Shown piece after piece: positions 44,613 through 52,705 of a stretch of 64,000 nt of DNA (position 1 is its first letter; the number at the start of each line of letters is the position of its first letter). This stretch comes from Mesorhizobium sp. CAU 1732 (lineage in GTDB: Bacteria > Pseudomonadota > Alphaproteobacteria > Rhizobiales > Rhizobiaceae), in assembly GCF_039888675.1 (NCBI RefSeq), contig NZ_JBDQQR010000001.1, positions 1,240,001 through 1,304,000 of the forward strand. Direction: 5' to 3'. The notes under the pieces were generated by a model. The model was not told where the DNA came from and ran no database searches. It worked only from the letters and a program-made list of their open reading frames with translations. The position numbers were made by a program, and so were the translations under genes.

Positions 44613-44629
44613 ATGCAACAGGCTTGCAT
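44613..44629. promoter_or_regulatory. Candidate Lrp operator between hppD and its regulator
   Basis: ATGCAA–N5–TTGCAT is a perfect inverted repeat in the 122-base divergent gap. The position fits control of both hppD and the Lrp gene. Confidence 0.6.
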
Positions 44630-44684
44630 TCGGGTGCGTCTCGGCCAATCATGATGCGCAATTCATGCGTCGAACGGGGATGTT

Positions 44685-45155
44685 ATGGCCGAGAGCGACA
44701 GGATCGATGGTTTTGACCGCAAGATACTCGCGCTTTTGCAGGACGATGCGCGTCTCACCAACAATGATTTGTCGCAGAAGGTGAACTTGTCGGCCTCGCA
44801 ATGTTCGCGCAGGCGACAACGCCTTGAGGACGAAGGTTTCATCAGGGGTTACCGCGCGGTGCTCGACCGCGACCGGCTGGGCTTCCCGCTCGTCAACGTC
44901 ATCACCGTCACGCTCGCGACCCACAATCGCGACAATGCGCGGCGCTTCGCCGATCTCCTGTCGCGCCTGCCGGAGGTGCAGGAGGCGCACGCGCTGACGG
45001 GCGAGATGGACTATATTTTGAAGGTCGTGACGCCCGATCTGAAGTCGCTCGCCGCCTTCGTCAACGATGTCCTGCTGCCCCACGAATCCGTCCAGCACGT
45101 CAAGACGGCGATCGTTCTGGAGACGCTGAAGGAAACGGCCTCGCTTCCTCTGTAG
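44685..45155 (+). CDS. Lrp/AsnC family transcriptional regulator
   Basis: A 156-residue feast/famine regulator. The N-terminal HTH (GFDRKILALLQDDARLTNNDLSQKV, NLSASQCSRRRQRLEDEGFI) and the C-terminal RAM ligand domain are complete. It is divergent from hppD, so it is probably the activator of tyrosine catabolism responding to an aromatic amino acid. The ligand is inferred. GGGGATGTT precedes the ATG. Confidence 0.93.
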   Translation: MAESDRIDGFDRKILALLQDDARLTNNDLSQKVNLSASQCSRRRQRLEDEGFIRGYRAVLDRDRLGFPLVNVITVTLATHNRDNARRFADLLSRLPEVQEAHALTGEMDYILKVVTPDLKSLAAFVNDVLLPHESVQHVKTAIVLETLKETASLPL

Positions 45156-45304
45156 CCGGTGATCTCGCGTTACAAAAAAGCTGAGATCGGGCGCTTTATT
45201 GTTACATAAACTTCTGCAAGGATGCCGGTGTGTGACGTGGGTGGAAAACGGCTGGTGAGGAGCCGCCGCCTTTCGTCATCGAGAAATCGTTCAGGGAGGA
45301 ACGG

Positions 45305-46357
45305 ATGAAGACTGCATCCATAAAGTCACTCGTCATCGCCGCATCGATCGCGTCTGCCGCATGGCTGAGCACGACGACGGCTACGCTCGCGCAGGAGGTA
45401 ACCCTGCGCCTTCACCAATTCCTGCCGGCGCAGGCGAACGTGCCGACGCATGTCCTCGATCCCTGGGCGAACAAGGTCGAGGCGGATTCCGGCGGGCGCA
45501 TCAAGATCGAGCGCTATCCCGCGATGCAGCTCGGCGGCACGCCGCCGCAACTGATCGACCAGGCGACCGACGGCACCGTCGACATCGTCTGGACCCTGCC
45601 GGGTTCGACGCCGGGCCGCTTTCCGTCGACGGAAGTCTTCGAACTGCCCTTCATGATGACCAATGCCGAGGCCGCGTCACGCGCCTATTGGGATGTCTTC
45701 GAAAGCCGGATGAAGGACAACGAGTTCAAGGACCTCCACATCATCAGCACATGGGTGCATGGGCCGGGCGTCATCCATTCTAAGTCTCCGGTGGAGACGA
45801 TGGACGATCTCCAGGGCATGAAGGTGAGGGCGCCGACGCGCATCATCACGTCACTGATCTCCGAACTCGGCGGCACACCCGTCGGCATGCCGATCCCGGC
45901 GGTTACGGAATCGCTCTCCAAGGGCGTCATCGATGGGGCGGTCACACCCTGGGAGGTCGTGCCGTCGCTCAAGGTTCACGAACTCGTCGGCAATCATACG
46001 GAGTTCGGCGGCGACCACGCGATCTATACCACCACCTTCGTTCTGGCGATGAACAAGGCGAAGTATGAGAGCCTGCCCGATGATCTGAAGAAGGTGATCG
46101 ACGACAATTCGGGCCAGGACGTCTCGGCCCTCTTCGGCAAGACGCAGGAGGAATACGACGCGCCCGGCAGGGAACTCGCGGTTGGCCGCAACAACAACAT
46201 CGTCGAGCTGACGGCCGAGCAGGCGGATGAGTGGAAAGCCGCTGCCCAGCCGGTGATCGATAACTGGGTCGCTGAAATGGACGGCAAGGGCCTCGACGGC
46301 AAGGGCCTGCTGGAAGAGGCGCGCCGGCTGATCGACAAGTATACCGCGGCACAATAG
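45305..46357 (+). CDS. dctP: TRAP transporter substrate-binding protein
   Basis: A 350-residue periplasmic protein with an N-terminal signal peptide cut near residue 30 (TATLAQ/EV). It has the TRAP DctP shape: QLGGTPPQLIDQATDGTVDIVW at the N-lobe and the substrate Arg in MKVRAPTRIITS near 170. AGGGAGG precedes the ATG. It binds an unknown carboxylate. A perfect stem-loop after it and a 226-base gap before dctQ are typical of higher expression of this component. Confidence 0.94.
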   Translation: MKTASIKSLVIAASIASAAWLSTTTATLAQEVTLRLHQFLPAQANVPTHVLDPWANKVEADSGGRIKIERYPAMQLGGTPPQLIDQATDGTVDIVWTLPGSTPGRFPSTEVFELPFMMTNAEAASRAYWDVFESRMKDNEFKDLHIISTWVHGPGVIHSKSPVETMDDLQGMKVRAPTRIITSLISELGGTPVGMPIPAVTESLSKGVIDGAVTPWEVVPSLKVHELVGNHTEFGGDHAIYTTTFVLAMNKAKYESLPDDLKKVIDDNSGQDVSALFGKTQEEYDAPGRELAVGRNNNIVELTAEQADEWKAAAQPVIDNWVAEMDGKGLDGKGLLEEARRLIDKYTAAQ

Positions 46358-46380
46358 CGAGCCGAGGGATCGAGACGAAG

Positions 46381-46401
46381 CGGGCGGCAGCGAGCCGCCC
46401 G
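46381..46401 (+). terminator. Stem-loop between dctP and dctQ
   Basis: CGGGCGGC–AGCGA–GCCGCCCG is a perfect eight-base stem with a five-base loop, 24 bases after the dctP stop. It probably stabilises the dctP mRNA or partly ends transcription. There is no U-run. Confidence 0.6.
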
Positions 46402-46479
46402 TTGCGCCTGATGCCAGCGCGCCCGTGCAGCAGGGACTTTACCGTCTGCCGGGTCGCACGCGGGCTTTCACATCATTAT

Positions 46480-46494
46480 GTTATGTGTCATAAC
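46480..46494. promoter_or_regulatory. Inverted repeat upstream of dctQ
   Basis: GTTATG–TGT–CATAAC is a perfect inverted repeat about 90 bases before the dctQ start. It is symmetric enough for a dimeric regulator (GntR-type sites are of this size). A separate promoter for dctQM could lie here. Confidence 0.45.
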
Positions 46495-46583
46495 AAACAC
46501 CTTGAGCGCCATTGTCTGGCCTGCCTGCTCGGGGTAGCGTCGGCGAAGTGCGCTGAATCCGCTCGGAGGGGTTGGAGGACATC

Positions 46584-47114
46584 ATGAACAGGTCGCCGGT
46601 CATGGAACGGCTGGCGCGGGCTCTCGCGATCGTCGGCGGGCTCGTGCTTGTGTTCATAACCCTTCTGACGGTCGTCAGCATCACCGGCCGCGCCTTCGTG
46701 CGGCACGGGTTGGGGCCGATTCCCGGCGATTTCGAACTGGTGGAGGCGCTGACGGCGTTCGCGGTGTTCTCGTTCCTGCCATGGTGCCAGGTGACGCGGT
46801 CGCATGCGACCGTCGATGTTTTCACCAGCTTCTTCTCCGACCGCGTCAACCGCGTCATCGATCTCGTCACCGAAATCCTGATGACGGTCATCATCGTGCT
46901 GATCGCCTGGCGCCTCTGGTACGGCATGTGGGACAAGATCCGCTACAACGAGGTGACGTTTATCCTGCAGTTCCCCGTATGGTGGGGCTTCGCCGCGGCA
47001 ATGGTCGCCTCGGCCATCGCCGTGGTGATTTCGTTCTACATGCTCGGCGTGCGCATCGGTGAAGTCCGCAGCGGCCGTTCGGCGTTCGCCCCGACGCTAG
47101 GAGCCGTCCATTGA
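46584..47114 (+). CDS. dctQ: TRAP transporter small permease subunit
   Basis: A 176-residue inner-membrane protein with four hydrophobic segments. The TRAP DctQ pattern ITGRAFVRHGLGPIPGDFEL and FSFLPWCQVTRSHATVDVF is clear. It joins DctM to form the membrane part. TTGGAGGAC precedes the ATG at 46584. The stop overlaps the dctM start. Confidence 0.93.
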   Translation: MNRSPVMERLARALAIVGGLVLVFITLLTVVSITGRAFVRHGLGPIPGDFELVEALTAFAVFSFLPWCQVTRSHATVDVFTSFFSDRVNRVIDLVTEILMTVIIVLIAWRLWYGMWDKIRYNEVTFILQFPVWWGFAAAMVASAIAVVISFYMLGVRIGEVRSGRSAFAPTLGAVH

Positions 47115-48433
47115 CCAATCTCGAACTCGGGCTCTGGTCCTTCCCGGCACTGCTCGTCCTCATCTTCCTGCGCATCCCGATCGGTCTGGCGATGCTTCTG
47201 TGCGGGCTGGTGGGCACATATCTCGTCATGGGATCAACCGCGCCCATCCTGTCGCGCCTGAAAGGCGAGACCTATTCGACGTTTTCCAGCTATTCGCTGT
47301 CGATCATCCCGCTCTTTCTCCTCATGGGGCAGTTCGCATCCCTGGGCGGCATGTCCCAGTCTCTCTTCAAGGCGGCCAATGCGTGGCTGGGCCACAGGCG
47401 GGGCGGTGTCGCCATGTCGGCGATCGGAGCCTGCGCCGGCTTTGGCGCGATCTGCGGATCGTCGCTGGCCACGGCAGCCACGATGGCACAGGTCGCGCTG
47501 CCCGAACTCAAGCGCTACGGCTATTCAGGTGCGCTCGCGACCGGCACGCTCGCCGCCGGCGGCACGCTTGGCATCCTGATCCCGCCTTCGGTCGTGCTGG
47601 TCATCTACGCGATCCTCGCGGAGCAGAATATCGCGAAGCTATTCCTAGCCGCCTTCGTGCCGGGAGTTCTCGCCGCGATTGGCTACATGATCGCGATTTC
47701 GATCTATGTCAGGCTTTATCCGGATTCCGCCGGGTCAAGCCCTCGGGTTCCATATGGCGAACGGTTCCGGGCGCTGGTCGATGTCTGGCCGGTGCTGGTC
47801 GTCTTCATAGCCGTGGTCGGCGGCATCTACACAGGCTGGTTCACGCCGACGGAGGCAGCAGCGGTCGGTGCTGCCGGCACTGGCCTGATCGCGCTCATCA
47901 ATGGCGGGTTGACCCGCAAGACGCTGGTGGAATCCATCCTCATGACCGCCTCGGCCACGGCGATGATCTTCTTCATCGTCTTCGGGGCGGCCTTCTACAA
48001 CAGCTTCCTGGCGCTCTCACAAATGCCGGCGCAGGCTGCCGCGTTCATCACGGGCCAGGGGTTCGATCCGTGGATGGTCATGGTCGGCATCCTGATCTTC
48101 TACCTGATCCTCGGCTGTTTCATGGATTCGCTGTCGATGATCCTGCTCACCATCCCGATCTTTTTCCCGATCGTCAGCGTTCTGGACTACGGGCTGTCGC
48201 CGGAGGAGTTCGCCATCTGGTTCGGCATCCTGGTGCTGATCGTGGTGGAGGTCGGTCTCATCACGCCGCCGGTCGGCATGAACCTGTTCGTCATCAACTC
48301 TATGGCGAAAGACATCCCCATCATCCAGACCTATCGAGGCGTGACGCCGTTCGTCATCAGCGACATGCTGCGCACGGTGCTGCTCGTCGTCTTCCCGGTG
48401 ATCAGTCTCTTCATGGTGAGATGGCTGTATTGA
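47111..48433 (+). CDS. dctM: TRAP transporter large permease subunit
   Basis: A 440-residue permease with about 11–12 membrane segments, carrying ICGSSLATAATMAQVALPEL and ATGTLAAGGTLGILIPPSV blocks of DctM. It is a sodium symporter working with DctP. The start is TTG at 47111, overlapping dctQ by four bases, with AGGAG upstream. A long hairpin follows after the stop. The substrate is unknown; the neighbouring hppD/Lrp suggests an aromatic or 2-oxo acid only by position. Confidence 0.93.
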   Translation: MTNLELGLWSFPALLVLIFLRIPIGLAMLLCGLVGTYLVMGSTAPILSRLKGETYSTFSSYSLSIIPLFLLMGQFASLGGMSQSLFKAANAWLGHRRGGVAMSAIGACAGFGAICGSSLATAATMAQVALPELKRYGYSGALATGTLAAGGTLGILIPPSVVLVIYAILAEQNIAKLFLAAFVPGVLAAIGYMIAISIYVRLYPDSAGSSPRVPYGERFRALVDVWPVLVVFIAVVGGIYTGWFTPTEAAAVGAAGTGLIALINGGLTRKTLVESILMTASATAMIFFIVFGAAFYNSFLALSQMPAQAAAFITGQGFDPWMVMVGILIFYLILGCFMDSLSMILLTIPIFFPIVSVLDYGLSPEEFAIWFGILVLIVVEVGLITPPVGMNLFVINSMAKDIPIIQTYRGVTPFVISDMLRTVLLVVFPVISLFMVRWLY

Positions 48434-48440
48434 CGGACAG

Positions 48441-48467
48441 GGCGCGCGCGTTCCGTGCACGCGCGCC
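48441..48467. terminator. Bidirectional terminator-like hairpin after dctM
   Basis: GGCGCGCGCG (48441–48450) pairs with CACGCGCGCC (48458–48467) with one mismatch around a seven-base loop. It lies between the dctM stop and the end of the convergent remnant gene. Confidence 0.55.
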
Positions 48468-48470
48468 AGT

Positions 48471-48629
48471 CTACGTCCAGTCCGGCTTGCCGTCCGCGAA
48501 GGCGTGATACTCCGGGGCCAGTTCCCGGGCATGGCTGTCATCGAGGATGCCGATCAGCAGCGCGGGGCCGGTCGCTTCGAAGCGTATGGCTCCGCACAGA
48601 CAGCCGCCCGTGTAGATCGTGGCGTCCAC
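48471..48629 (-). pseudogene. Internally deleted GFA/CENP-V family gene remnant
   Basis: A 52-codon frame from a GTG at 48629. It begins TYTGGCLCGAIRF-like (here IYTGGCLCGAIRFEATGP), the N-terminal zinc motif of glutathione-dependent formaldehyde-activating proteins, and then jumps directly to IGILDDSHARELAPEYHAF and ADGKPDW, the usual C-terminal end of the same family. The central part of about 80 residues, with the other zinc Cys residues, is missing. Full-length relatives have about 130 residues. I read it as an in-frame deletion product and so non-functional. No good ribosome site is seen. Confidence 0.7.
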
Positions 48630-48649
48630 GCCGGTCGCCGTGGATTCGC

Positions 48650-48985
48650 TCAGCCGCGCTTCTGCACGACGAGCCCGTAGAGGTTCGTGCAGCGCGCGCC
48701 CGAACGGCAATAGGCCAGAACAGGGCGCGGGAGATCGTCGAGGGCGTCTGCCTGATCGTCGACATTGTCTGCGGTAATCTGGCCGCTGATGACCGGGATG
48801 AAACGGAATTCGAGCCCTGCGGCACGCACGGCAGCCTCGATCGCGTCGTGCGGGACCGCGCCATCCTCTTCGTCGGGCCGGTTGCAGATCACGCTCTTGA
48901 AGCCGGCGGCCTTGATGAGCGGAACATGCTCGATGCCGATCTGCGGCGCGACGGAGTAGTCTTCGGTGATCTCGCGGATTTCCAT
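48650..48985 (-). CDS. DUF442 / TIGR01244 phosphatase- or sulfurtransferase-like protein
   Basis: A 111-residue protein of the Blh N-terminal type. The phosphatase loop CRSGAR at 93–98 has the C-x5-R shape. The start MEIREITEDYSVAPQI is family-typical. Relatives are linked to sulfide/persulfide metabolism or act as tyrosine-phosphatase-like enzymes; the substrate is unknown. ATG is at 48985. It lies 127 bases downstream of pimD on the same strand. A further upstream frame to 49171 has no family similarity. Confidence 0.82.
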   Translation of the reverse strand: MEIREITEDYSVAPQIGIEHVPLIKAAGFKSVICNRPDEEDGAVPHDAIEAAVRAAGLEFRFIPVISGQITADNVDDQADALDDLPRPVLAYCRSGARCTNLYGLVVQKRG

Positions 48986-49112
48986 GGGTCTGTTCCTGAA
49001 CTGGCGTAACGATGATGACGGTGTCGTGCGCCATGTAGGCAGTTTGGCCGTCCATTGCCAAGGCGGGCGCAGGTCGTGCCTGCGCCCGGAGTGAAAAATC
49101 TTGCTCTCCTGG

Positions 49113-50261
49113 CTATGCGGCGAGCGACCCGCCGTCCCGCGCCAGCGCGCGCAGATGATAATCGGCGTCACCGAACATCGTGTCGATCATCGTCATGCGC
49201 TTGAAATAGTGGCCGACCGCATACTCCATGGTCATGCCGACGCCGCCATGCAACTGGATCGCGTTCTCGCCGCAGATGCGCCCGCCGCGCCCGATTTCCG
49301 ACTTTGCGGCATGCATCGCGCGGGCGCGTTCACCTGCGTCCTCGCTGTCGGCCAGCATCGTCGCATAGAGCGCGATGGAGCGCGCCTGCTCGGCGGCGAC
49401 GAACATGTCGACCGCCTTGTGCTGCAGGACTTGGAACTGGCCGATCGCCACGCCGAACTGCTTGCGCACCTTCAGGTAATCCACTGTCAGCGCATGCATG
49501 GCCGACATCACCCCAACCGATTCCGCCGCAAGCGCGGCGATGCCGGCGTCCACGACGCGGCGGATGAGAGGCAACCCGTTCTCAGGCTCGCCGAGCGCGT
49601 CCTCCGCGCCGACCTTGACCTTGTCGAAGGTGATTTCGGCCGCCCGCATGCCGTCCTGCGTGCGATAGCCGCGCACCGATACCCCGTCTGCCGAGGCATC
49701 GACGAGAAATGCACCAATCCCCGCCTCGTCCCGCGTTCCGCCGGCAGTCCGCGCGGTCACGACGAGCTTGTCCGCGCTGTCGCCGTGCAACACCACGCTC
49801 TTCTGGCCGGACAGCGAATAACCGCTGCCGTCCTTCGTCGCCGCCGTCTCGACGTGGTGGAGATCGTAGCGCGAGTTCCGCTCGACCTGTGCGAACGCCA
49901 TTTTAAGCGAACCCTCGGCCAGAGCGGGGATGTATTCGGCTTTCTGGTCGGCGCTTCCGCCGAAGCGCAGGAACGCGCCGCCCAGAACCACGGTCGCGAA
50001 ATATGGCTCGAGCGCAAGCGCGCGGCCGAGCGATTCCATCACGATTGCCGTCTCGACCGGTGTGCCGGCAAGACCGCCATCCTCTTCGGCGAAGGGCAGG
50101 GCCATCAGGCCCATCTCGGCAAAGCGCGACCACATGTCGGCGCTGAAGCCCTCCGGCGAGGCCATGTGGCGTTTGCGATCCTCGAAGCCGTATTTGTCGG
50201 CAAGAAGCCGGTCGAGCGAATCCTTCAGGATCGATTGCTCTTCGGAAAGGTCGAAATCCAT
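49113..50261 (-). CDS. pimD: Acyl-CoA dehydrogenase, small subunit of a PimCD-type pair
   Basis: A 382-residue acyl-CoA dehydrogenase. It opens MDFDLSEEQSILKDSLDRLLADKY, has FAQVERNSRYDLHHVETAA in the beta domain, and QLHGGVGMTMEYAVGHYFKRM at the flavin end. The order fadJ-type–ligase–thiolase–ACAD–ACAD matches pimFABCD of Rhodopseudomonas palustris, where PimC and PimD oxidise pimeloyl-CoA and other dicarboxylyl-CoAs. It follows pimC by 14 bases. Exact substrate is inferred from order. Confidence 0.85.
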   Translation of the reverse strand: MDFDLSEEQSILKDSLDRLLADKYGFEDRKRHMASPEGFSADMWSRFAEMGLMALPFAEEDGGLAGTPVETAIVMESLGRALALEPYFATVVLGGAFLRFGGSADQKAEYIPALAEGSLKMAFAQVERNSRYDLHHVETAATKDGSGYSLSGQKSVVLHGDSADKLVVTARTAGGTRDEAGIGAFLVDASADGVSVRGYRTQDGMRAAEITFDKVKVGAEDALGEPENGLPLIRRVVDAGIAALAAESVGVMSAMHALTVDYLKVRKQFGVAIGQFQVLQHKAVDMFVAAEQARSIALYATMLADSEDAGERARAMHAAKSEIGRGGRICGENAIQLHGGVGMTMEYAVGHYFKRMTMIDTMFGDADYHLRALARDGGSLAA

Positions 50262-50275
50262 GTCTGTTTCCTGTC

Positions 50276-51478
50276 CTAAAGTCCGAGAACCGCTTTCGCG
50301 ATGATGTTCTTCTGGATCTCGTTCGATCCGCCATAGATCGAGACCTTGCGGAAATTGAAGTAGCCGGGCGCCGCACTGGCCGCGTAATCCGGCTCGATCG
50401 GCGGCTCGTTGGCGCCTTCGATTTCTTCGTCATGATAGGGCAGGGCGTGCGGCCCCATCACCTGCATGAGCAGATGCGTGATCGCCTGCTGGATTTCCGA
50501 GCCCTTGATCTTCAGGATCGAGGACGCAGGGTCAGGCTTGCCGGTGTTGCCGCGCTTGGCATCGGCCGCGACGACGCGAAGCTGCGTGACTTCCAGCGCC
50601 TTGAGCTCGATCTCGATGGCCACCAGCTTCTCGCGGAAGCGCTCGTCCTCGATGAGCGGCCGGCCGCTCGACATCTCCTTTGCGGCCAGTTCACGAATGC
50701 GCGCGAGGCGCTGCTTCGACATGCCGACGCGTGCGATGTTGGTGCGCTCGTTGCCGAGCAGGAACTTGGCGTAATCCCAGCCCTTGTTCTCTTCGCCGAC
50801 GAGGTTTTCGACCGGCACGCGCACGTCGGTGAGGAAAACCTCGTTGACCTCGCGGCCGCCGTCGATCGTCACGATCGGACGAACCTCGATGCCCGGCGTC
50901 TTCATGTCGATCAGCAGGAAGGAGATGCCCTCCTGCTTCTTGCCTTCCGGGTTCGTCCGCACGAGGCAGAAGATCCAGTCGGCATACTGCGCGAGTGTCG
51001 TCCAGGTTTTCTGGCCGTTGACGATGTAATGGTCGCCGTCACGCACCGCGCGGGTCTTGAGCGAGGCGAGATCCGAGCCCGCGCCGGGCTCGGAAAAGCC
51101 TTGGCACCACCAGTCGTCGAGATTGGCGATGCGCGGCAGGAAATGGGCTTTCTGCTTCTCGTTGCCGAAGGTCGCGATGACCGGCCCGACCATGTTGACG
51201 CCGAAGGCGAGGGGCTGTGGCGCCGGCCACTTCTGGGTCTCCTCGAGGAAGATGTACTGCCGCATCGGGTCCCAGCCGGTACCGCCATACGCCTCGGGCC
51301 AATGCGCGACCGCCCAGCCCTTGGCATTCAGCGTGCGCGACCAGTCGACGAGGTCCTGCTTGTCCATGCGCTCGCCGTCGATCAGCTTGCGGCGCGTCTC
51401 TTCCGGCAAATTGTCACGCAGGAACGCGCGAACCTCGTCTCGGAAGGCGAGTTCTTCGGTCGTGTAGCGAAGGTCCAT
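50276..51478 (-). CDS. pimC: Acyl-CoA dehydrogenase, large subunit of a PimCD-type pair
   Basis: A 400-residue flavoenzyme. GFSEPGAGSDLASLKTRAV is the FAD and acyl-CoA block, FNFRKVSIYGGSNEIQKNI the C-terminal block. The usual catalytic Glu position of straight-chain ACADs (YEGT) is Gly here (YGGS), so the base must come from elsewhere or from the PimD partner. ATG at 51478 follows GAGGACAAAGAG. Eleven bases separate it from pimB. Confidence 0.87.
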   Translation of the reverse strand: MDLRYTTEELAFRDEVRAFLRDNLPEETRRKLIDGERMDKQDLVDWSRTLNAKGWAVAHWPEAYGGTGWDPMRQYIFLEETQKWPAPQPLAFGVNMVGPVIATFGNEKQKAHFLPRIANLDDWWCQGFSEPGAGSDLASLKTRAVRDGDHYIVNGQKTWTTLAQYADWIFCLVRTNPEGKKQEGISFLLIDMKTPGIEVRPIVTIDGGREVNEVFLTDVRVPVENLVGEENKGWDYAKFLLGNERTNIARVGMSKQRLARIRELAAKEMSSGRPLIEDERFREKLVAIEIELKALEVTQLRVVAADAKRGNTGKPDPASSILKIKGSEIQQAITHLLMQVMGPHALPYHDEEIEGANEPPIEPDYAASAAPGYFNFRKVSIYGGSNEIQKNIIAKAVLGL

Positions 51479-51488
51479 CTCTTTGTCC

Positions 51489-52670
51489 TCAAACGATCTC
51501 GAACAATCCCGCAGCACCCATGCCGCCGCCGACGCACATCGTGACTACCGCGTACTTCGCGCCCCGGCGCTTGCCCTCGATGAGCGCGTGGCCGGAAAGG
51601 CGCGACCCGCTCATGCCGTAGGGATGTCCGACCGCGATGGCGCCGCCATTCACGTTGAGCTTCTCCGGATCGATGCCGAGCCGGTCGCGACAGTAGAGAA
51701 CCTGCACCGCGAAGGCTTCGTTCAATTCCCATATGCCGATATCGTCGATCTTGAGACCGTGGCGTTCGAGCAGGCGCGGGACGGCGAAGACGGGTCCGAT
51801 GCCCATTTCGTCCGGCGCGCAGCCGGCGACGGCGAAGCCGCGGAAGATGCCGAGCGGCGCAAGACCGCGCTTCTCGGCTTCCTTCGAATTCATCATCACG
51901 TTCGCCGATGCGCCGTCGGAGAGTTGGCTGGCATTGCCGGCAGTGATCGTTCCGCCCTCGCGCACGGGCTTCAGATTTGCCAGACCCTCGGCGGTCGTGT
52001 CGGCGCGCGGACCTTCGTCATGGGCGATCTCGACCTCGCGGTGGCTGACTTCCTTTGTCTCCTTGTCGATCACCGCCATCGTCGTCTTGATCGGCGCGAT
52101 CTCCTTGGCGAACAGTCCCGCCTCGCGGGCCGCAGCGACGCGGCGCTGGCTTTCGAGGCCGTATTCGTCCTGCCGCTCGCGCGAGATGCCGTAGCGCTTG
52201 GCGACCGTCTCGGCCGTATCGATCATCGGCATGTAGACGTCGGCGGCGGGTCCCGTCAGCGACTTGTCGAGCAGGCGGTAGGTGTTGCGATGGTCGTTCT
52301 GCACGAGGCTGATCGATTCCAGCCCGCCCGCGATGCCGGCAACGACGCCGTCATTGCGGATCGCGTTGGCGAGCAGCGCCATGGATTGCAGGCCGGACGA
52401 ACACTGGCGGTCGATGGTCGTACCTGCTGCCGTGACGGGCAGGCCAGCGACGAGCGATGCGCGGCGTGCGACGTTCAGGCCAGTCGTGCCTTCCTGCATG
52501 GCGCAGCCCATGATGACGTCCTCGATCTCGCCGCCGTCGAGCCCCGAGCGCTCCAGCGCGTGGCGGATGGCGTGCGCGCCGATATCGGCGCCCGACGTGT
52601 CGTTGAGCCCGCCGCGATAGGCTTTGCCGATCGGGGTGCGGGCAGTGGAAACGATGACGGCATCAGCCAT
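51489..52670 (-). CDS. pimB: Acetyl-CoA acyltransferase (beta-ketothiolase)
   Basis: A 393-residue thiolase. The nucleophilic Cys is in [13 protein letters not shown], the His in [17 protein letters not shown], and the second Cys in [13 protein letters not shown]. It cuts 3-oxoacyl-CoA with CoA, shortening by two carbons. GAGAG precedes the ATG. It fits PimB in order and length. Confidence 0.92.
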   Translation of the reverse strand: MADAVIVSTARTPIGKAYRGGLNDTSGADIGAHAIRHALERSGLDGGEIEDVIMGCAMQEGTTGLNVARRASLVAGLPVTAAGTTIDRQCSSGLQSMALLANAIRNDGVVAGIAGGLESISLVQNDHRNTYRLLDKSLTGPAADVYMPMIDTAETVAKRYGISRERQDEYGLESQRRVAAAREAGLFAKEIAPIKTTMAVIDKETKEVSHREVEIAHDEGPRADTTAEGLANLKPVREGGTITAGNASQLSDGASANVMMNSKEAEKRGLAPLGIFRGFAVAGCAPDEMGIGPVFAVPRLLERHGLKIDDIGIWELNEAFAVQVLYCRDRLGIDPEKLNVNGGAIAVGHPYGMSGSRLSGHALIEGKRRGAKYAVVTMCVGGGMGAAGLFEIV

Positions 52671-52705
52671 GTGGTCTCTCCTTGGTGGTCGTGAGGCCGG
52701 CGCGT

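Noticed and set aside
48538..48864. Alternative minus-strand frame between the DUF442 gene and the GFA remnant
   Set aside because: Basic shadow frame; the DUF442 and GFA frames have recognisable motifs.
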